Part shown: positions 33,354 through 46,139 of the stretch, piece by piece | Position numbering within the stretch: the stretch's first letter is position 1 | How the letters are laid out: each line of letters starts with the position of its first letter | NCBI GenBank assembly: GCA_033239125.1 | Contig: BSWB01000004.1 | Span: 120,289,235 to 120,353,234, forward strand | Direction: 5' to 3' | Origin: Fagopyrum homotropicum | Taxonomy: Eukaryota; Streptophyta; Magnoliopsida; Caryophyllales; Polygonaceae | DNA: 64,000 nt | Made by a program: the position numbers and the translations under genes | Notes under the pieces: generated by a model | The model's input: the letters and a program-made list of their open reading frames with translations, nothing else | Databases searched by the model: none | Told to the model about the DNA's origin: nothing

Positions 33354-34634
33354 CTTCGCCAACGCCTGGAACAAAGCTAGTCACCGCCCTTGCGGCCACC
33401 TCTGGACGCCTCTGCGGTGACTCACCTGGAAGAAGCGAAGCCGGCGCCCCTGCGCCACTGCATGCGGACCAACTTGTGGAGCTATGAAGCCAAAGAGCCA
33501 GTGTCACCGCCCCTGCGGCTGCGGTGACATTGGGCCGCCCTTCCGGCTCAACATCAAAAGCAACAGAAATATGAAGAGTCAGACGTTTGAAGGGCATTAA
33601 AGATCCGCCCCTGCGGAATTGCCAGGCCGCCCCTGCGGCCATGAAGAACACCAAGCGTTTTGGCCTAAACCGCCCATGCGGCCCTAGAGCCCGTCCCCGC
33701 AGTTTAGCGTCAAAGACTTTACACCGGCTGTTTAAACCACCTTTATGGAATTAAAGGTGGTTGTTTAGGCCGGCCATTTACTCCCATTTAGTGCCAATTC
33801 TAGTATAAATAGGTACATGGCTGATTGCTAGAATCATCCACCATTTTCCCATTATTCTCTCTTTTCCCTTACTTCCCTTTTGTAATGTGTTTCTAATCTC
33901 TTTGCTACATTGGGTTGTTTTGAAGCTGCATTACTGCTTTGGTTGTAATTATTTGCTAATATAAGTATTATTCAGTCATATGTTTTATATTCCTTGTGCT
34001 TTAACTATCAATTGCATGTTTCTTACCACTTAGCTTGATCACCTTAGTGTCTAATTACATGCAAAGAACTAGGATTAATTAATTCAGGGTTCGGGTCTTT
34101 AATCTAGTAGAAAACCTTTAGGTAAAAGCTAGTTGTGATTACTTATAGGAAAACGAATATAAATATAAAGAAAAGTCTAACGGTTTTATTCTTCTCTTTA
34201 TATCTCTTTGTCTTTGTTTGAAAGCTAACTTGTGACTTGTTCTTGTAGGTTTACAGAACATTAACTTGTTAAGTTGTGTTGATGCCGGTTGGCTTAACAC
34301 ATATATATGATCAAGACGAGAACATTGCTGAAATACTTATAAAAAGAACCAACCAAAGTAGCATTGCATGCTAAGAATCAACCTAGTGTAGCCCTTTTCT
34401 CATCAATTTGTTCACACCTTTACTTGTTTCTTATGCTTTTGTCTTGCTACATTTCAATCCAACACCCCCCCCTATTTGGTTACAATCTCAATAATTGAAT
34501 CTAATCGAAACATTAGCTTAACTCTCTTGCATTCGACCCTTAGTTACGCTATACATAAACTTGTTAGTGTAATGTTAGGACTTCTACTTTGACCTAAGCT
34601 AAAAGACAACGACGTAGGATTTTAGCGCTTGTCA
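33354..34634 (+). repeat. 3' LTR of B, right part
   Basis: Continues the LTR after A3. It has many CCGC-N4-GCGG copies (about 33380-33700), TATAAATA at 33804-33811, and ends with TTGTCA. Together with 23188-23430 the LTR is about 1.52 kb. Unlike the other Athila LTRs it lacks the GAGACTTACCCGG four-site array. Confidence 0.75.
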
Positions 34635-35018
34635 AATGGCTTCCTTGCTCTCGACATGATTTTCCATGACCTCAATAAGTAAACCACGGCCGTGGTTCTT
34701 CATATTTGGCCGTGGAAACTCCAAATCCTTCGTAAAACCCTTTGTTTCGTAAAGCTTTCTAATCATGGGGCTCCTTCCTTAGCTTCTCCAATGCATCCTC
34801 TTGATGACTAGCATAATCAATTACTCCTACTTACTCCATATATGCTCCAATCCAAGCATTTATTCACCTAAAAACACAACAAAGCTTATGTAGATCTCTA
34901 TACCAACATAATAAGTGAATGTGCTCATAAACGCTTCAAACTCATATCCATATACAAAAAAGAAGGGGAAAAACAACCAAAACATGTGCCTAAATTATGG
35001 TCATATTTCATGCTATCA
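34635..35018 (-). repeat. LTR start fragment of Tekay2 (Athila-like in sequence)
   Basis: Directly follows a chromovirus-type PPT, so it should be the 3' LTR. Yet its start (TGATAGCATGAAATATG) and a later TCTACATAAGCTTTGTTGTG block resemble the Athila LTRs here, and it has the CCACGGCCGTGG palindrome of family C near 34690-34720. It is cut at 34634 by the end of B's LTR. Confidence 0.6.
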
Positions 35019-35070
35019 ATCACCCCCTAAAAACAAGTTTCGTACCGAAAATTAAACCAAAATATCCTCA
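35019..35070 (-). promoter_or_regulatory. Chromovirus-type polypurine tract region (Tekay2)
   Basis: The minus strand reads AATTTTCGGTACGAAACTTG then TTTTTAGGGGGTGAT, close to the PPT context typical of Tekay/Del elements. Confidence 0.65.
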
Positions 35071-35282
35071 CGGCTAGAATTCCTAGAACCATAACAGCTC
35101 ACGCGGAAGTCGCAACCTCCTACCATACTAATCCAAAAAACAACAATCAGATCAAGTTCCATAACTCATAAAAAAACATACGTCTATATAGGCATCACGT
35201 ATCATAACCTACACAAGACAACACATAACAAAAACCGGGTTTGAAACTAACCCGATGCCTATCTCTCGATGCATAACTCAGC

Positions 35283-36878
35283 CTAGAACTCTAGATAGTT
35301 CCTCTGGATGCTATCTTCTGTCTCCCAATTAGCCTCGTCTCGTCTCGACCATTGAAATCTCATCACCGGTATGTCCTTGGAGCGTAATCGTCTCGTACTC
35401 CTCTCCAAGACAACTACTGGATGCTCGACAAAGGTGTCGTCTGGCTCCACCACTAAGTCCTCACAGTTGATGCCGTGTCTCAAGTCCGATATGTACTCCC
35501 TCACCTGAGACACGTGAAAGACAAGGTGAACTCCCTCCAATCACGGTTTTAAGGCTAATCGGTAGGCCACCTCTCCGACTCTCTTTAAGATCTCAAATGG
35601 TCCAACATAACGGGGACTTAGCTTCCCTTTGATGCCGAAACGTTGGACGCCCCGCGTCAGTGATACCCACAACCAAACCTTAGTGCTAAATCTGAACTTT
35701 AAGGGTCGGCGTTGCTTGTCCGCGTTGGACTTCTAGCGGCTCAGCGCTGCCAGCATACGCTCCCGTATCAAAGTTACTCGGGCCATGTCGTCAAGTACCT
35801 GCTCTGGTGCGACCCTAGTATCGCTAATTGGCTCCTCCCAACAAAGTGGTGTACGGTACTTTCGTCCGTACAGAGCCTCATATGGATCCATCTCTTTTTG
35901 ACGCATGCCAACTGTTATTATAAGAGAACTCTATCAGAGGAAGGTGATCGGGCCACACCTGACCCCAATCCAACATGCATGATCACAACATATCCTCTAA
36001 AGTCTGGATAGTCCTCTCCGACTATCCGTCCGTCTACGGATGATATGCTGTCGTGAAGTGCATACTAGTGCCCAAAGTGGCATGCACCTAATGCCAAAAC
36101 CTGGAGGTAAACCTACCATGTCTGTCCGAGACAATGGTCCTTGGTACTCCGTGGAGTCTCACTATCTGTCTAGTGAACTCCTCAGCCGATCTACTCACCG
36201 GGCACGTTTCCTTGATGGGAACAAAACGTGCGGTCTTGGTCAAGCGGTCCACTATCACCCAGATGGCGTCATCACTTCGGCTTGACCTAAGATCGGTAAC
36301 AAAATCCATGGAGATGTCCTCCCACTTAAACTTCGGAATCGGTAAAGGGTGGAGCTCCCCTCCAGAGCTACGGTGCTTGATATTGACCCACTGACAGGTC
36401 ACCCACAAGGCCACGTATCAGGCCACGTCAGGCTTCAACCCGTCCCACCAATATAATTGTCGAATATCCCGGTACATCTTACTCGCACTTGGGTGTACGG
36501 AGTAAGGGGTAGAGTGTGCCTCCTCCAAAATCCTTTGCCTCAACTCTCGATCGGCCGGTACACACACAAGCGCGTGGCGTCGTAGTATACCGTCGGCAGC
36601 CACCTGAAACTGTGGTTTCTCCCCTCGAGACATCCGGTCTCGGATCCTCAACAATGTAGGGAAACTCTCCTGTTTTTGTCGGATCTCCCCCAACAGATTG
36701 GGCAACAGCTCTAGGGTAGACAAATGGTCATCTATGTCCGGAAATTGGTTGTCTAACTCCAATGCAGCCAGGTCTCTCTACAACTGAGGTTGAACGGTCA
36801 TCCTTGCTATCGCCTTCTCCCAAGGAGTCTTTTGGCTAAGGGCGTCAGCGACTACGTTCGCCTTGCCCGGATGATGCA
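35283..36878 (-). pseudogene. pol: Chromovirus (Tekay/Del-type) pol remnant Tekay2
   Basis: In sense order: HHPGKANVVADALSQKT linker (36860), zinc-binding region (YSVHPSASKMYRD near 36500), integrase core (DFVTDLRSSRSDDAIWVIVDRLTKTARF, RLHGVPRTIVSDRHGRF, TDGQSERTIQ), then a heavily broken C-terminal part and a final 85-residue open piece (HVSQVREYISD .. RSKDIPVMRFQWSRRDEANWE) that matches the chromodomain-like end of this lineage. Multiple stops and shifts make it dead. Element C2 interrupts it at 36878; RT and gag are not in the window. Confidence 0.82.
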
Positions 36879-37799
36879 TGTTACGCTAGAAATGTATCAC
36901 GCAAAAGCCTTACAATTTATAACTCGATATATTCAACTAACTCCTAGTGAACCCATAATGTATGGGTCATTTTGTAGCAAGGATAGTACTCCGAGGTCGA
37001 ATACTAAGACTAAGGTGAAATCAAATCAAACGAGTGATCATGGATAGTGCAAATCTAGTCAAAGAAAAGAGAAAGGAATAAAGAAATGAAAATCATGATA
37101 TTTTTTGTTTGGTTTTTGTGGTGATCAAACAAAGATCACAAATCATGCAAGATTTATCAATCAATCAAGCAACACAAACAAAAAAACACAAGAACAAGAT
37201 ATTTGATCAAGTAAGAAAAGCGGATTCTAGGGATTCGGACTTCCGGTTATAGCATTGGAATTAAGCTTCTAATCAACCTTGGAAAAGCTGCGGTATGTTG
37301 GGAAAGGGTGTTTCTCTAATGGGATGAATCACCGTGTAGGTCTCATGGTCCACTAATCCCGCACCTAAGGTCCTATTACCGGGTAAGTCTCTAGGAACCT
37401 AAGGTTGGGAATTCTACACAAACCGAGTTGCTATCTAGGGGTCAAACCTCTCCTTACCGGGTAAGTCTCGGGAAGGCAAGTCCTAAACAACAATCCTAGC
37501 ACACTCAATCCAATAGCGGCTTGCGAAGCTCACTACTACCTAGAGTTCATAATCTTTGGTATATAAGATCGGGAATTACCGGGTAAGTCTCTTCCCTCAC
37601 TTAGTTTGCTAGCATTAGGTCACCCTATTCTAGATAAGGCTTAACAAACACTAGGATTTCAACAATCTAACATCCTAACATACGGATTTATCAATGTAAG
37701 CACAACAGAGCAAAACCACGGGTTGATCATAGGAAACCATAGACATGGTTTAGGAGGAACAAGCCGTGATTATGGTCGGGGTTTAAGATCCGAGCATGC
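36879..37799 (-). repeat. 3' LTR of C2, inner part
   Basis: Outer end reads AGCGTAACA on the minus strand. It contains four array sites (37331, 37378, 37456, 37578) and a decayed CCACGG/CCGTGG region (37715-37775). It ends at the CATGC target copy of the solo LTR (37795-37799). Confidence 0.8.
37331..37592 (-). repeat. Four-site LTR array (C2)
   Basis: Sites at 37331 (ACCGTGTAGGTCTCA), 37378, 37456 and 37578: steps 47, 78, 122. Confidence 0.78.
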
Positions 37800-39623
37800 T
37801 GATAACAAGATTTATGACTTAGGATTAGGTAATCATTTAGATAGATTTCTCACTCTTTCATGCACGTTTTGGCATTGGTTCATGACGTCTTCGCTCAACT
37901 CATGCACATTTCTAGAAAAGACGTCTACACTACCTTTTATCGGTTTTGTAGGTATTTCGGGGGTCTTTCGGACATTAACCGATACATTAGAGGGCCAAGC
38001 CTCATGATGGTACACATCCAAAGCTTTGGAGGAGCATAATGGGAGCAACAAGGGACACAAAGACCACTATTGGTGCAAGCAATGGATCAACTCATGGCTA
38101 GACGATCATAGGATTCTTCTGCTGAAGAAAATCGGACCAACAAGCAGCTAAATCGGCCGATTTATTCCTCTGGGTCGATTTTTAGGCTATTCACAGCTTA
38201 AGCCACGTGTCCCACAATCTCTTGTCCGTCCTTGCTCTTGGTGGAGAATATAAGTGGTCCTGCTGGTGGTTGCTGGGCATCCCTCCTCTCCCACACTCTC
38301 ATTCACAGCTCACCAATTTGGGGGAAAGATTGGAGGAGAAGAAAAGCTCCCAAGGATTGAAGGAAGAAGAAGAACATCATCCTAGAGTTTTTGAGTGAGT
38401 TTTGTGTGATTGTTGCAATCTTGGATTGAAGAACTATTGCAAGGTTGTTAGGAACGTTTTGAATCCTCATTTGAGAGTTTGAAGTCTTGCTACAACTTAG
38501 ATTTAGTTGAGATTTATTGATTTTGCTTGCTTATCTTTCATTATCCATCTATGAGAACCACATATCCTTATATGATGATTTTGGATCTTGATATGCATAT
38601 TGTTGGCTAGTTTATAGTGATTCTAGAGTGATGGATTGATGGTTATGGCTTGGGTGATGATAGGATGGACTTATATGTTAGTTTAGGATGATTTGTATGC
38701 ACGAAACCCATTCCAGGAAGAAAAATCGGGATGTTCATCATGAAGATCGGCCGATTTATATTAAGATCCACCCGATTTATTCTCCTGTTGCTCTTTAAAT
38801 GATAAATCTGAATGCTAGGGTCCTTGGTTGTTTAAATCCTAGTGTTTATTAAGCCTAATTTAGCTTAGGATCACCTAATTCTATCAACCTAAGTGAGGGA
38901 AGAGATCTACCCGATGATTTCCGATCTTAGATACCTTAGAAGATGAATTCTAGGTAGTAGTGAGCCTCATAAGCCGCTATGGGATCGAGTGTGCTAGGAT
39001 TATTTCTTGAGATTTCCCTGTTCCGAGACTTACCCGGTAAGGAGAGGGTTACCCCTTAAGTAGTATCTAGTTTGTGTGGAATTCCTTATTCTAACCCCTT
39101 GAGACCTACCCGGTAATAGGAGTTAGATGCGGGACTAGTGAAGTGAGAGACCTACCCGGTAATTGCTTCCATTAGTGAAACACTTTTCCCCAACACCGCA
39201 ACTTGTCCTTAGAACCCTTAGAACCTTGAGTCCAATGCCATAACCGGAATTCTTGACCTCTAGAACCTACTTTTCTCTCTTGATCATATACTTTGTGCTT
39301 TGCGTTACTTGTTTGTTTGCTAGCTTGAGTTGTTAGTTGTTTTATTAACTTGTTTGACTTATGATCTTTGTTTGATCACCACAAAAACCAACAAAAACAT
39401 TGTGTTTTCCATTTTCTTTGTTCCTCATCTTATCTAGTCTAGATTCGCACTATCTTTGATCATTGTTTGACTCGATTTCACCTTAGTCTTTGTGTTCGAC
39501 CTTGGAATACTATCCCTACTACAAACGTCCCGTACACTGCGGGTTTCGCTAGGAGTTAGGATAAATATAACGAGTATAAATTTAAAGCTTATTGCGTGCA
39601 CATCACACGATCTTAGCGTAACA
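37800..39623 (+). repeat. Solo LTR, Athila family C' (1824 bp)
   Basis: Starts TGATAACAAGATTTATGAC and ends GCGTAACA, with a perfect 5-bp target duplication CATGC on both sides (37795-37799, 39624-39628). No internal sequence is present, so it arose by LTR-LTR recombination. It is related to the C LTR but its family palindrome is different: AATCGGCCGATT at about 38145-38160 and 38745-38760. TATA-like TATAAG near 38249; four array sites at 38902, 39025, 39101 and 39147. Confidence 0.88.
38902..39162 (+). repeat. Four-site LTR array (solo LTR)
   Basis: Sites GAGATCTACCCGATGA, GAGACTTACCCGGTAA, GAGACCTACCCGGTAA (twice) start at 38902, 39025, 39101 and 39147: steps 123, 76, 46, the mirror of the minus-strand elements. 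Confidence 0.8.
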
Positions 39624-40495
39624 CATGCAAGTCATCCAAAGGTACATTCAAGTCTCTTCTATCATAGTCCAAGACATAACCATCATTCCATCACCCTGGA
39701 ATCACAAATACTTAGCCAATAACATGCATTTTAAGATCCAAACTCATTATGCAAGCATAAATGGTTTCCATAGCTTATGGTGAATGAAAGCAAGTGAAAA
39801 TAAGAAATCTTGGCTGAATATTAGTTTAAACAAGACTTACAACCATTCAAATGCAGCTTCAAATCGTTCCTTACAACACTTCCAAAAGCTTCTTAACAAA
39901 AGTCACTAAAAACCACTCAAAGTCTCATTTTAGATCTTAGTTTGATGATGTGCTTCTTCTCTCAAATGATAGTATTTTTCTTGTTCTTCCTTGTCTCTCC
40001 AACAATGGATGATGAGAGAGAGTCCAAAAGCCAGCCTGCAGGATTTTCCAAGTCCACACTCAACCAAGGAAAGCAAAGGTCAGGCAAAGAAATCACGTAA
40101 CAAGTGTCATGGATGTGCTGACAAAAACCACGGGCCAAAACCACGGGCGTGGAATTGCCATGTAGGCCGTGGTTTTCATCAGAAAGCCCTCCTTGGTTCC
40201 CCAAGTCATGAGTTGGTGCAAAGCATGCACCAACAAGGTCTTTTGTGTTTTCTTCTTTGCTTCTAGCTTGCTCCTTAGGGAGTCCGGGTGTGTGCCACCA
40301 CGAGGAATAATCCTCGAATGTATCGATTAAGTCCAAAAGCTCCCCAAAATACCTACAAAACCGACAAAAGTTCGTGTAGACGTCTTTTCTAGAAATAAGA
40401 CTCGATTAAGCATAAGCGCCACAACTAATGCCAAACCATGCATGAATAAGGGGAAAAAGTATCTAAATGAATGCCTAAACTAACGTCATAAATCA
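39624..40495 (-). repeat. 3' LTR of C2, outer part
   Basis: Continues C2's LTR after the solo LTR. It has CCACGGGC..GGCGTGG/GGCCGTGG palindrome relatives at 40115-40175. The LTR start and PPT are lost: at 40490-40510 a short CGTCATAAAT duplication joins the LTR to the 3' UTR, skipping about 75 bp. Confidence 0.7.
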
Positions 40496-42151
40496 CGTCA
40501 TAAATAAGACTCGATGGCATGAGTTATGAATGCGGAAAAACGGAAATATTTTTGCAATTGTGCTTCTAGTCATAGATCACTTTCAATAGTAATGTTCATG
40601 GCAAAGGATGAGGAAATGTGTATCAAGAGAATAAATGCATGGAAGGACAATCACACTTAAATTGAAATCATATATGCAAAGTAAATCGAGAATGTCTAGA
40701 TGATCATGAAAATATCAAATCTAAATCACTTAAGTCAAAACACATGTGCATAGAGGTCTTAAGGACTTAGAAAAGAAGAGGCCAAGAAACGTTGTTAAAG
40801 GTGGGAATTTTTAGGTCATGTGATGCTAATCCGAAAAAGGAACTAACTCCACAACTTCATTTTTTTTCAACTCCACCATAAGTGTTAATTTTTCTCCGTC
40901 TTTTTCTTTTCTTTCTTTTCTTTTTCTTCTTTTTTTTCTTTCATTTAATTTTGAGACAATGGAATTGGTGTACAAAAGCCGAAACCTTGGTGATTAGCGG
41001 ACCTCGGAATTTTTCCGAGGTGCCTCACACCGGGCACACATACCAAGGCTCGTTAGGACTATCGGTTAATCCGAATTTGGCAAGACACAAACACCCGATT
41101 ATGTAAATGGTGCCGAGTTACTCATCATCAAAACAAACGTCCCTAAACCTATATTTTTTTTTACACTTTCACAACACATTCAACACTTTATTATCACATT
41201 CATACACTTCCTTCAACACCCCACACTTGCTTTTCACACACAACACACTATCATGCTCCTATTCCCTGATGGGTCAAAAGAGGCCAAATTTCATATCAAG
41301 TGTGGTGCTCAAACAACATGATCAAGATGAGAAAAAGAGAGAAATGAATGCCTTAATCATTTCTAGATGATGTGTAAGAACTAGCATGCGATTTCGATAA
41401 TCAATTCCCAATCCAACCTAGACAACAATCTTCATCACAATTCATACATGGAATTAAAGAGAAGTATTCAAGTCCACATATGCAAAAATTCTTTCAGCAC
41501 ACAAGGCCATCCATAGCCAATTCACAAAACAAACTCATCATAAGGGTCATATCCAAACTAAGAAGCACCAAAAGATTTAAAATTTTCTGAGTTTTTTTTG
41601 GAATTTTTGAGATAAATATGTACAATGCAAAACATAATGGAACATGTGACAATAATATGAAACTATCCTAGATGTAATCATTCAAATGATTATGAAAACT
41701 CCACCCCATACTTAAAATCACATTGTCCCCAATGTGCAAATTAAATAAAGAACTGAAAAGAGTCCTCACAATTTAAAAGTGGTAGTGTTTTCGGTTTTTT
41801 CGTTCACTCATGTGGAGTGATGGTGGATGATCAATCAAAGATGGTAGAGAGCTCTTGATGTTCATTATGGCGTCGGGACCCGCGCTAAGCACCGCAAGCC
41901 GTCCAACGTCCGCTCCACCCACGTTCAATGCGGGATCATCATCATCATCATCATCTTCATGCCTTGCAATACTTCTTTATTACCTAGACTCTAGCACACA
42001 AACATAAAACACACACAAACACACCAAATCAAAAACAAAAGAAAAAAGGAAAACAAAAACAAAACGAATGGTGAAAAAATATGTACCAACGGGTTGCCTC
42101 CCATGAAGCGCTTCTTTAAGGTCTTTAGCTAGACCAAAATCCGGGAGCATT
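40496..42151 (-). other. 3' UTR of C2
   Basis: About 1.65 kb with no Athila-type ORF. Conserved blocks: the GAGTAACTCGGCACCATTT module (41080-41130), the GCTTCTTA..GGATATGACC block (about 41545), the PPT-like/hairpin block (41697-41735), a GC-rich element (41871-41930) shared with C, and the post-pol hairpin (42089-42104). A T-rich stretch lies at 40880-40945. Confidence 0.65.
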
Positions 42152-43069
42152 TCACTCAAGGTGAAGTGGGGCAATCATATCCACCGGAGCTTCCGGGATG
42201 TACTTCTTTAACCGGTGCCAATTCACCTTGAAATCTCTACAATGCTCCCCACCTATGTGAACCGCTCCATGGGGGAAAAAATTCCTCACCACATAAGGAC
42301 CCGTCCATCTTGACTTGAGCTTTCCGGGTAAGAGCCGCAGCCTTGAATTAAAGAGAAGGACTAAGTCACCTTCACTCAAATCCTTTGAGATTAGACGTTT
42401 GTCATGCCAACGTTTGGTCCTTTATTTGTAAATCCAGGCGTTTTCATAAGCATCTAACCTGATATCTTCAAGAGCATTCATGTCTAGCAACCTCTTCTCA
42501 CCGGCTTCCTTGAGGACAAAATTCAGACACCTTATAGTCCAATATACCCTATGCTCCACCTCCACCAGAAGGTGGAGACTTGCCATAAATTAGTTTGGGG
42601 ATGGTAAGGTGTGGCCACCTTATGAGTCACCCCATACTTAGCCAAAAGTGTCCCAAAGTTCTTATTGGTGAAATGCTTCCCTCCATCACTTATGATCACT
42701 CTTGGTGTTCCAAACCTAGGGAAGATGACTCGGTTGAAGAACCGCACCACCATCTTTGCATCATTCGTGAGAGAGGTGATTGCTTCCACCCACCTCGACA
42801 CATAATCCACCGCAAATAGAATGTAGAGGTTGCCAAATGAAGAGGGGGAATGGCCCCATGAAGTCCACACCCCAAATGTCAAAGACCTCAACCTCTTGGA
42901 TATTGTTAAGGGCATCTCGTTCCTTCTTGAGATGTTGCCCATCCTTTGGCAAGCATCACAAGCTACTACAAAATTCTGCACATCCTTAAACAAGTTAGGC
43001 CAATAAAAACCGGATTGCAATACCTTTGCACACGTTTTGTGTGAGCTTGCGTGGCCTCCATATGGCAAG
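42152..43069 (-). pseudogene. pol: Integrase remnant of pol (C2)
   Basis: Sense order: zinc-binding region from PYGGHASSHKTC (cut by D), catalytic Asp region shifted out of frame near 42880, the second Asp in IISDGGKHF, then a deletion that joins HPQTN directly to the LIYGKS region and removes the catalytic Glu. Next come a frame change and the intact C-terminal end (SRWTGPYVVRNFFPHGAVHIGGEHCRDF .. APVDMIAPLHLE), closely matching the end of C's pol. It cannot encode active integrase. Confidence 0.8.
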
Positions 43070-44703
43070 TGTACGCTCTCAGACGTGTGTGTATGGTGAA
43101 CAATATAGCTTTAAATTTATAACCTAAAATATAAGCCTGAAACAATATGCGAACCCATAGTGTACAGATCAATTGTAATAATAGCAAATACTCCAGGGTC
43201 GAACACATGGATTATGGTGAAACAAAGCACGGTAATTTAGGTTGTCAATTAAAAACAATCAACAAAGCAAAGGTATCAAAGATGGTGTAATAATCATATA
43301 AAGGGAATGCAGATTCTAGAGGTCAAAGCATCGAATTGTGGTTCCAACTCAAGATCTCAATGGATAATGTGGACAAAGATGAGGTTTGGAAAAGGAAGGT
43401 GTGTCTAACGTGAGAACAGATCACCGGGTAAGTCTCACTACTCACTATCCCAAACCAAAGATCCTCTCACCGGGTAAGTCTCAAGGTGCTAAGCAAAGGG
43501 ACTATAATCTCAAACCAATACACCATCCAAGGGAATAGAACTAACCTTTACCGAGTAAGTCTCAGGCTAACTTTCAAAGATGGGATGAAGACATACTCAA
43601 ACCCTAATAAAGGATAAACATTTATTACCTAACACTCATGATCTTGGGTATACAAGCAAAGAAATCACCGGGTAAGTCTCATCCAAGGATTGCGTATGGG
43701 CCAGGAAAGGTATAAGAAGGATAGGATTTGCAAACTGAAACCTTAACTCAGATAAGGATCAAGAAAGGGCTCGCCTCGCTTAGTTCATGTTCCATCTCGG
43801 TCGAGATGTTCTACAAACTAACCGAGGTGTTCTTTGGTTAAGGTAAGGTTCAAGCTTTTAGGGTCCACTAAGGTAAAGACTCATTCTTTCATCGTCTTTC
43901 CCACAACTTTCAGCCAATCACCCTTGAATTGCACAAAGAACTTAGCCAATAATCATTATGATAACAATAATCAAATATGTGAAAAGGGAATCAATATTCA
44001 AACAAGAAAACCTTAACACAAAGGTTTCAATAACTGAATCAAACAATTAATCAAACAAGCAAACTGCGTTCCTCAATCACAAACCGAAAGCCAACAATCA
44101 AATAATCTAAGAAAACCTTACAACTTCCTTCAAAGCCTTCAACTTTATCTTCCTTCCTTCCTTTGAATATCTTCAATCTTCCAAACTAGCCAACTTCCTT
44201 CAACTTCCAGATCTAAGACATGCTTCCATCCAGAAAATCCATCCCAATATATAGGAGAATCACTTGCCAAAAATAAAAGATCTTCAGCCAAGAATAAAAG
44301 ATCTCGTGGGTTGTTGACCGTTTGCCTCGGTCCAGCCCATCGGAAAGATAAAATCAGTCGAGGTGACACTGTAGCCATCCGAGGTGTGTCTCACGTACGT
44401 GTAGATCTCTCTAATCTGGTCCAAAATAAATCTTTTGTCCAACTTCCATGGTTCCTAAGCCTTTCTTGTAGCTCCTCAATGCTCCATAATGTAGCTCCAA
44501 TGACTCCTTAGCTCTCTTAGCTCAATATCGTTCAAAAACGTGTTATTTTTCTACAATTACAACAAAACTAGGTGTAGACCTCGATTCTTGCAAAGGAAAA
44601 CAAAACAACATAATGATCAAATAATATAAAATCATACATGCAGATTTATGAAGATAAAACGTCTAAGCCAATCCCAAAATATAGACTATAATACATGCTA
44701 TCA
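43070..44703 (-). repeat. 3' LTR of D (1634 bp)
   Basis: Begins TGATAGCATGTATTATAG and ends at GAGCGTACA on the minus strand. It shows TATA-like sequence at 44247-44254, CCTCG..CGAGG palindromes near 43793-43828 and 44320-44385, and four array sites at 43423, 43469, 43550 and 43667 (steps 46, 81, 117). Confidence 0.85.
43423..43681 (-). repeat. Four-site LTR array (D, 3' LTR)
   Basis: Four ACCGGGTAAGTCTCA-type sites with the shared spacing. Confidence 0.8.
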
Positions 44704-46139
44704 AAATAACCCATACTTGTGCCTTGCTTGTCCCCAAGCAAGATCCAAATCTTAGATACAAGATAGAATGGATTAAAAGTCATCAAAAAGATCAATGAAA
44801 AACATTTCAAAACCTTTTGGTGGTGCGCTCCATTCATTGATTACCCTAAAAGAATGCTTCATGGCAAATAAAATCAAGACATGGTTAAAACATTTAATAA
44901 ATATAAGAAAGATGTTAATCTTTGCATAAAATCATAGAATGCATAATAAATCATATTTATCAAAATCAATCATGTATAATCCAGTTTAAACCACCAAGTC
45001 AATCAACATACTCAAGGTCTAAAGGGCTTCCAAAAGAGGTCAAGAAACGTGTCAAGGTGGGATGTATATAGGATAATGTGGTGCTAGAATCCGGGAATAG
45101 GATCTTTTCTTCACTTTATTTGAATCACAACATCTTCCATCAATAAGCTTTGCTTATTTTCACTTTTTACTTTACTTTTTGAGAGCATGGGTGAAGGTGC
45201 ACAATAACCGAAGCCTAGGAGATCAACAATCATCAATTTCTCGAGATGCCTCAAACCCTTGATGCACATATGATGACCCATTAGGACTATCGATCAATCC
45301 GACTTTGGCAAGACACAAACACCCGGCTATGTGAATGGTGCCGAGTTACTCATCATAAAGATCAACGTCCCCAAACCATTTTTTTTCTAACACTTTCAGC
45401 CAAGATCTCAACTTCACTTCACACGCTTTTCATCAACTTCATCCTAATTCTTGGATAGGTAAAGGGAGGCAAATATGCATATGAGGGGCTAAAGCGTGGT
45501 CAAGAAGAAGAAGAAGAGAATGAAGTGCCTTAATCATCCCATGAAGAATGTGAGAGAGCCCATAATGTGGTGTCAACCTTCAAATCCAACATAATTTTGA
45601 TAAAAACAAAGTATTAAACATTCTAAAATTTCAAACAAATCATTTAGCAACATAAACGTATCAGAAAACCTTTAGAGCATATAAAGATTTCAAATCCAAT
45701 CTACAAACAAATGTCTTAATCTAGTTCATATCCAGAATAGAAGCACAAAACGTTTCGAAAATCTTTTAATTAAAAACCTATCTTGGTTGAGGTGATTTGA
45801 CGTTATCCGAGGTGTTCAACCGAGATGTGTCTCAGTTTCACAACCTGGTTTGGTCAAGAATATGTCGGTCGAGCCAAAAAAAAATTTTAAACTTGTTTTT
45901 GACGTTTTTCTCAAACAAAAACCTGTATGCAATACATGTAAATACACATAAGCACATGAAGCCAAATGAGTGATAATATCGAGCAATAGTCATACAACCA
46001 TAGCAAGTAGGTCAAATAATACAAATACCCCATAATTGGGACACATTGTCCCAATTGGTCAAATATAAGTCATAAGAAACAAGTACTCACCGGATAATGC
46101 TGAACTGAATAATAAATAGAAAATAAATCCATGAAGTAT
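44704..46139 (-). other. PPT and 3' UTR of D
   Basis: The PPT (AAGTATGGGTTATTT on the minus strand, 44704-44720) adjoins the LTR. Also present: the GAGTAACTC module (45306-45356), family palindromes (45780-45865), and the hairpin/PPT-like copy (46025-46055). No gene. Confidence 0.68.

Larger units (their letters stand above)
36879..43069 (-). mobile_element. Athila-like element C2, 3' part
   Basis: Minus-strand relative of C: 3' LTR (36879-37799 plus 39624-40495, split by a solo LTR), 3' UTR, end of pol. It has inserted into Tekay2 and is itself cut at 43069 by D; its 5' part should lie beyond D, outside the window. The left flank ATGCA (36874-36878) would be its target-site copy. Confidence 0.8.

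Noticed and set aside
36088..36414. Possible intact integrase in Tekay2
   Set aside because: The open stretch covers only part of the core; flanking frames have many stops and shifts.
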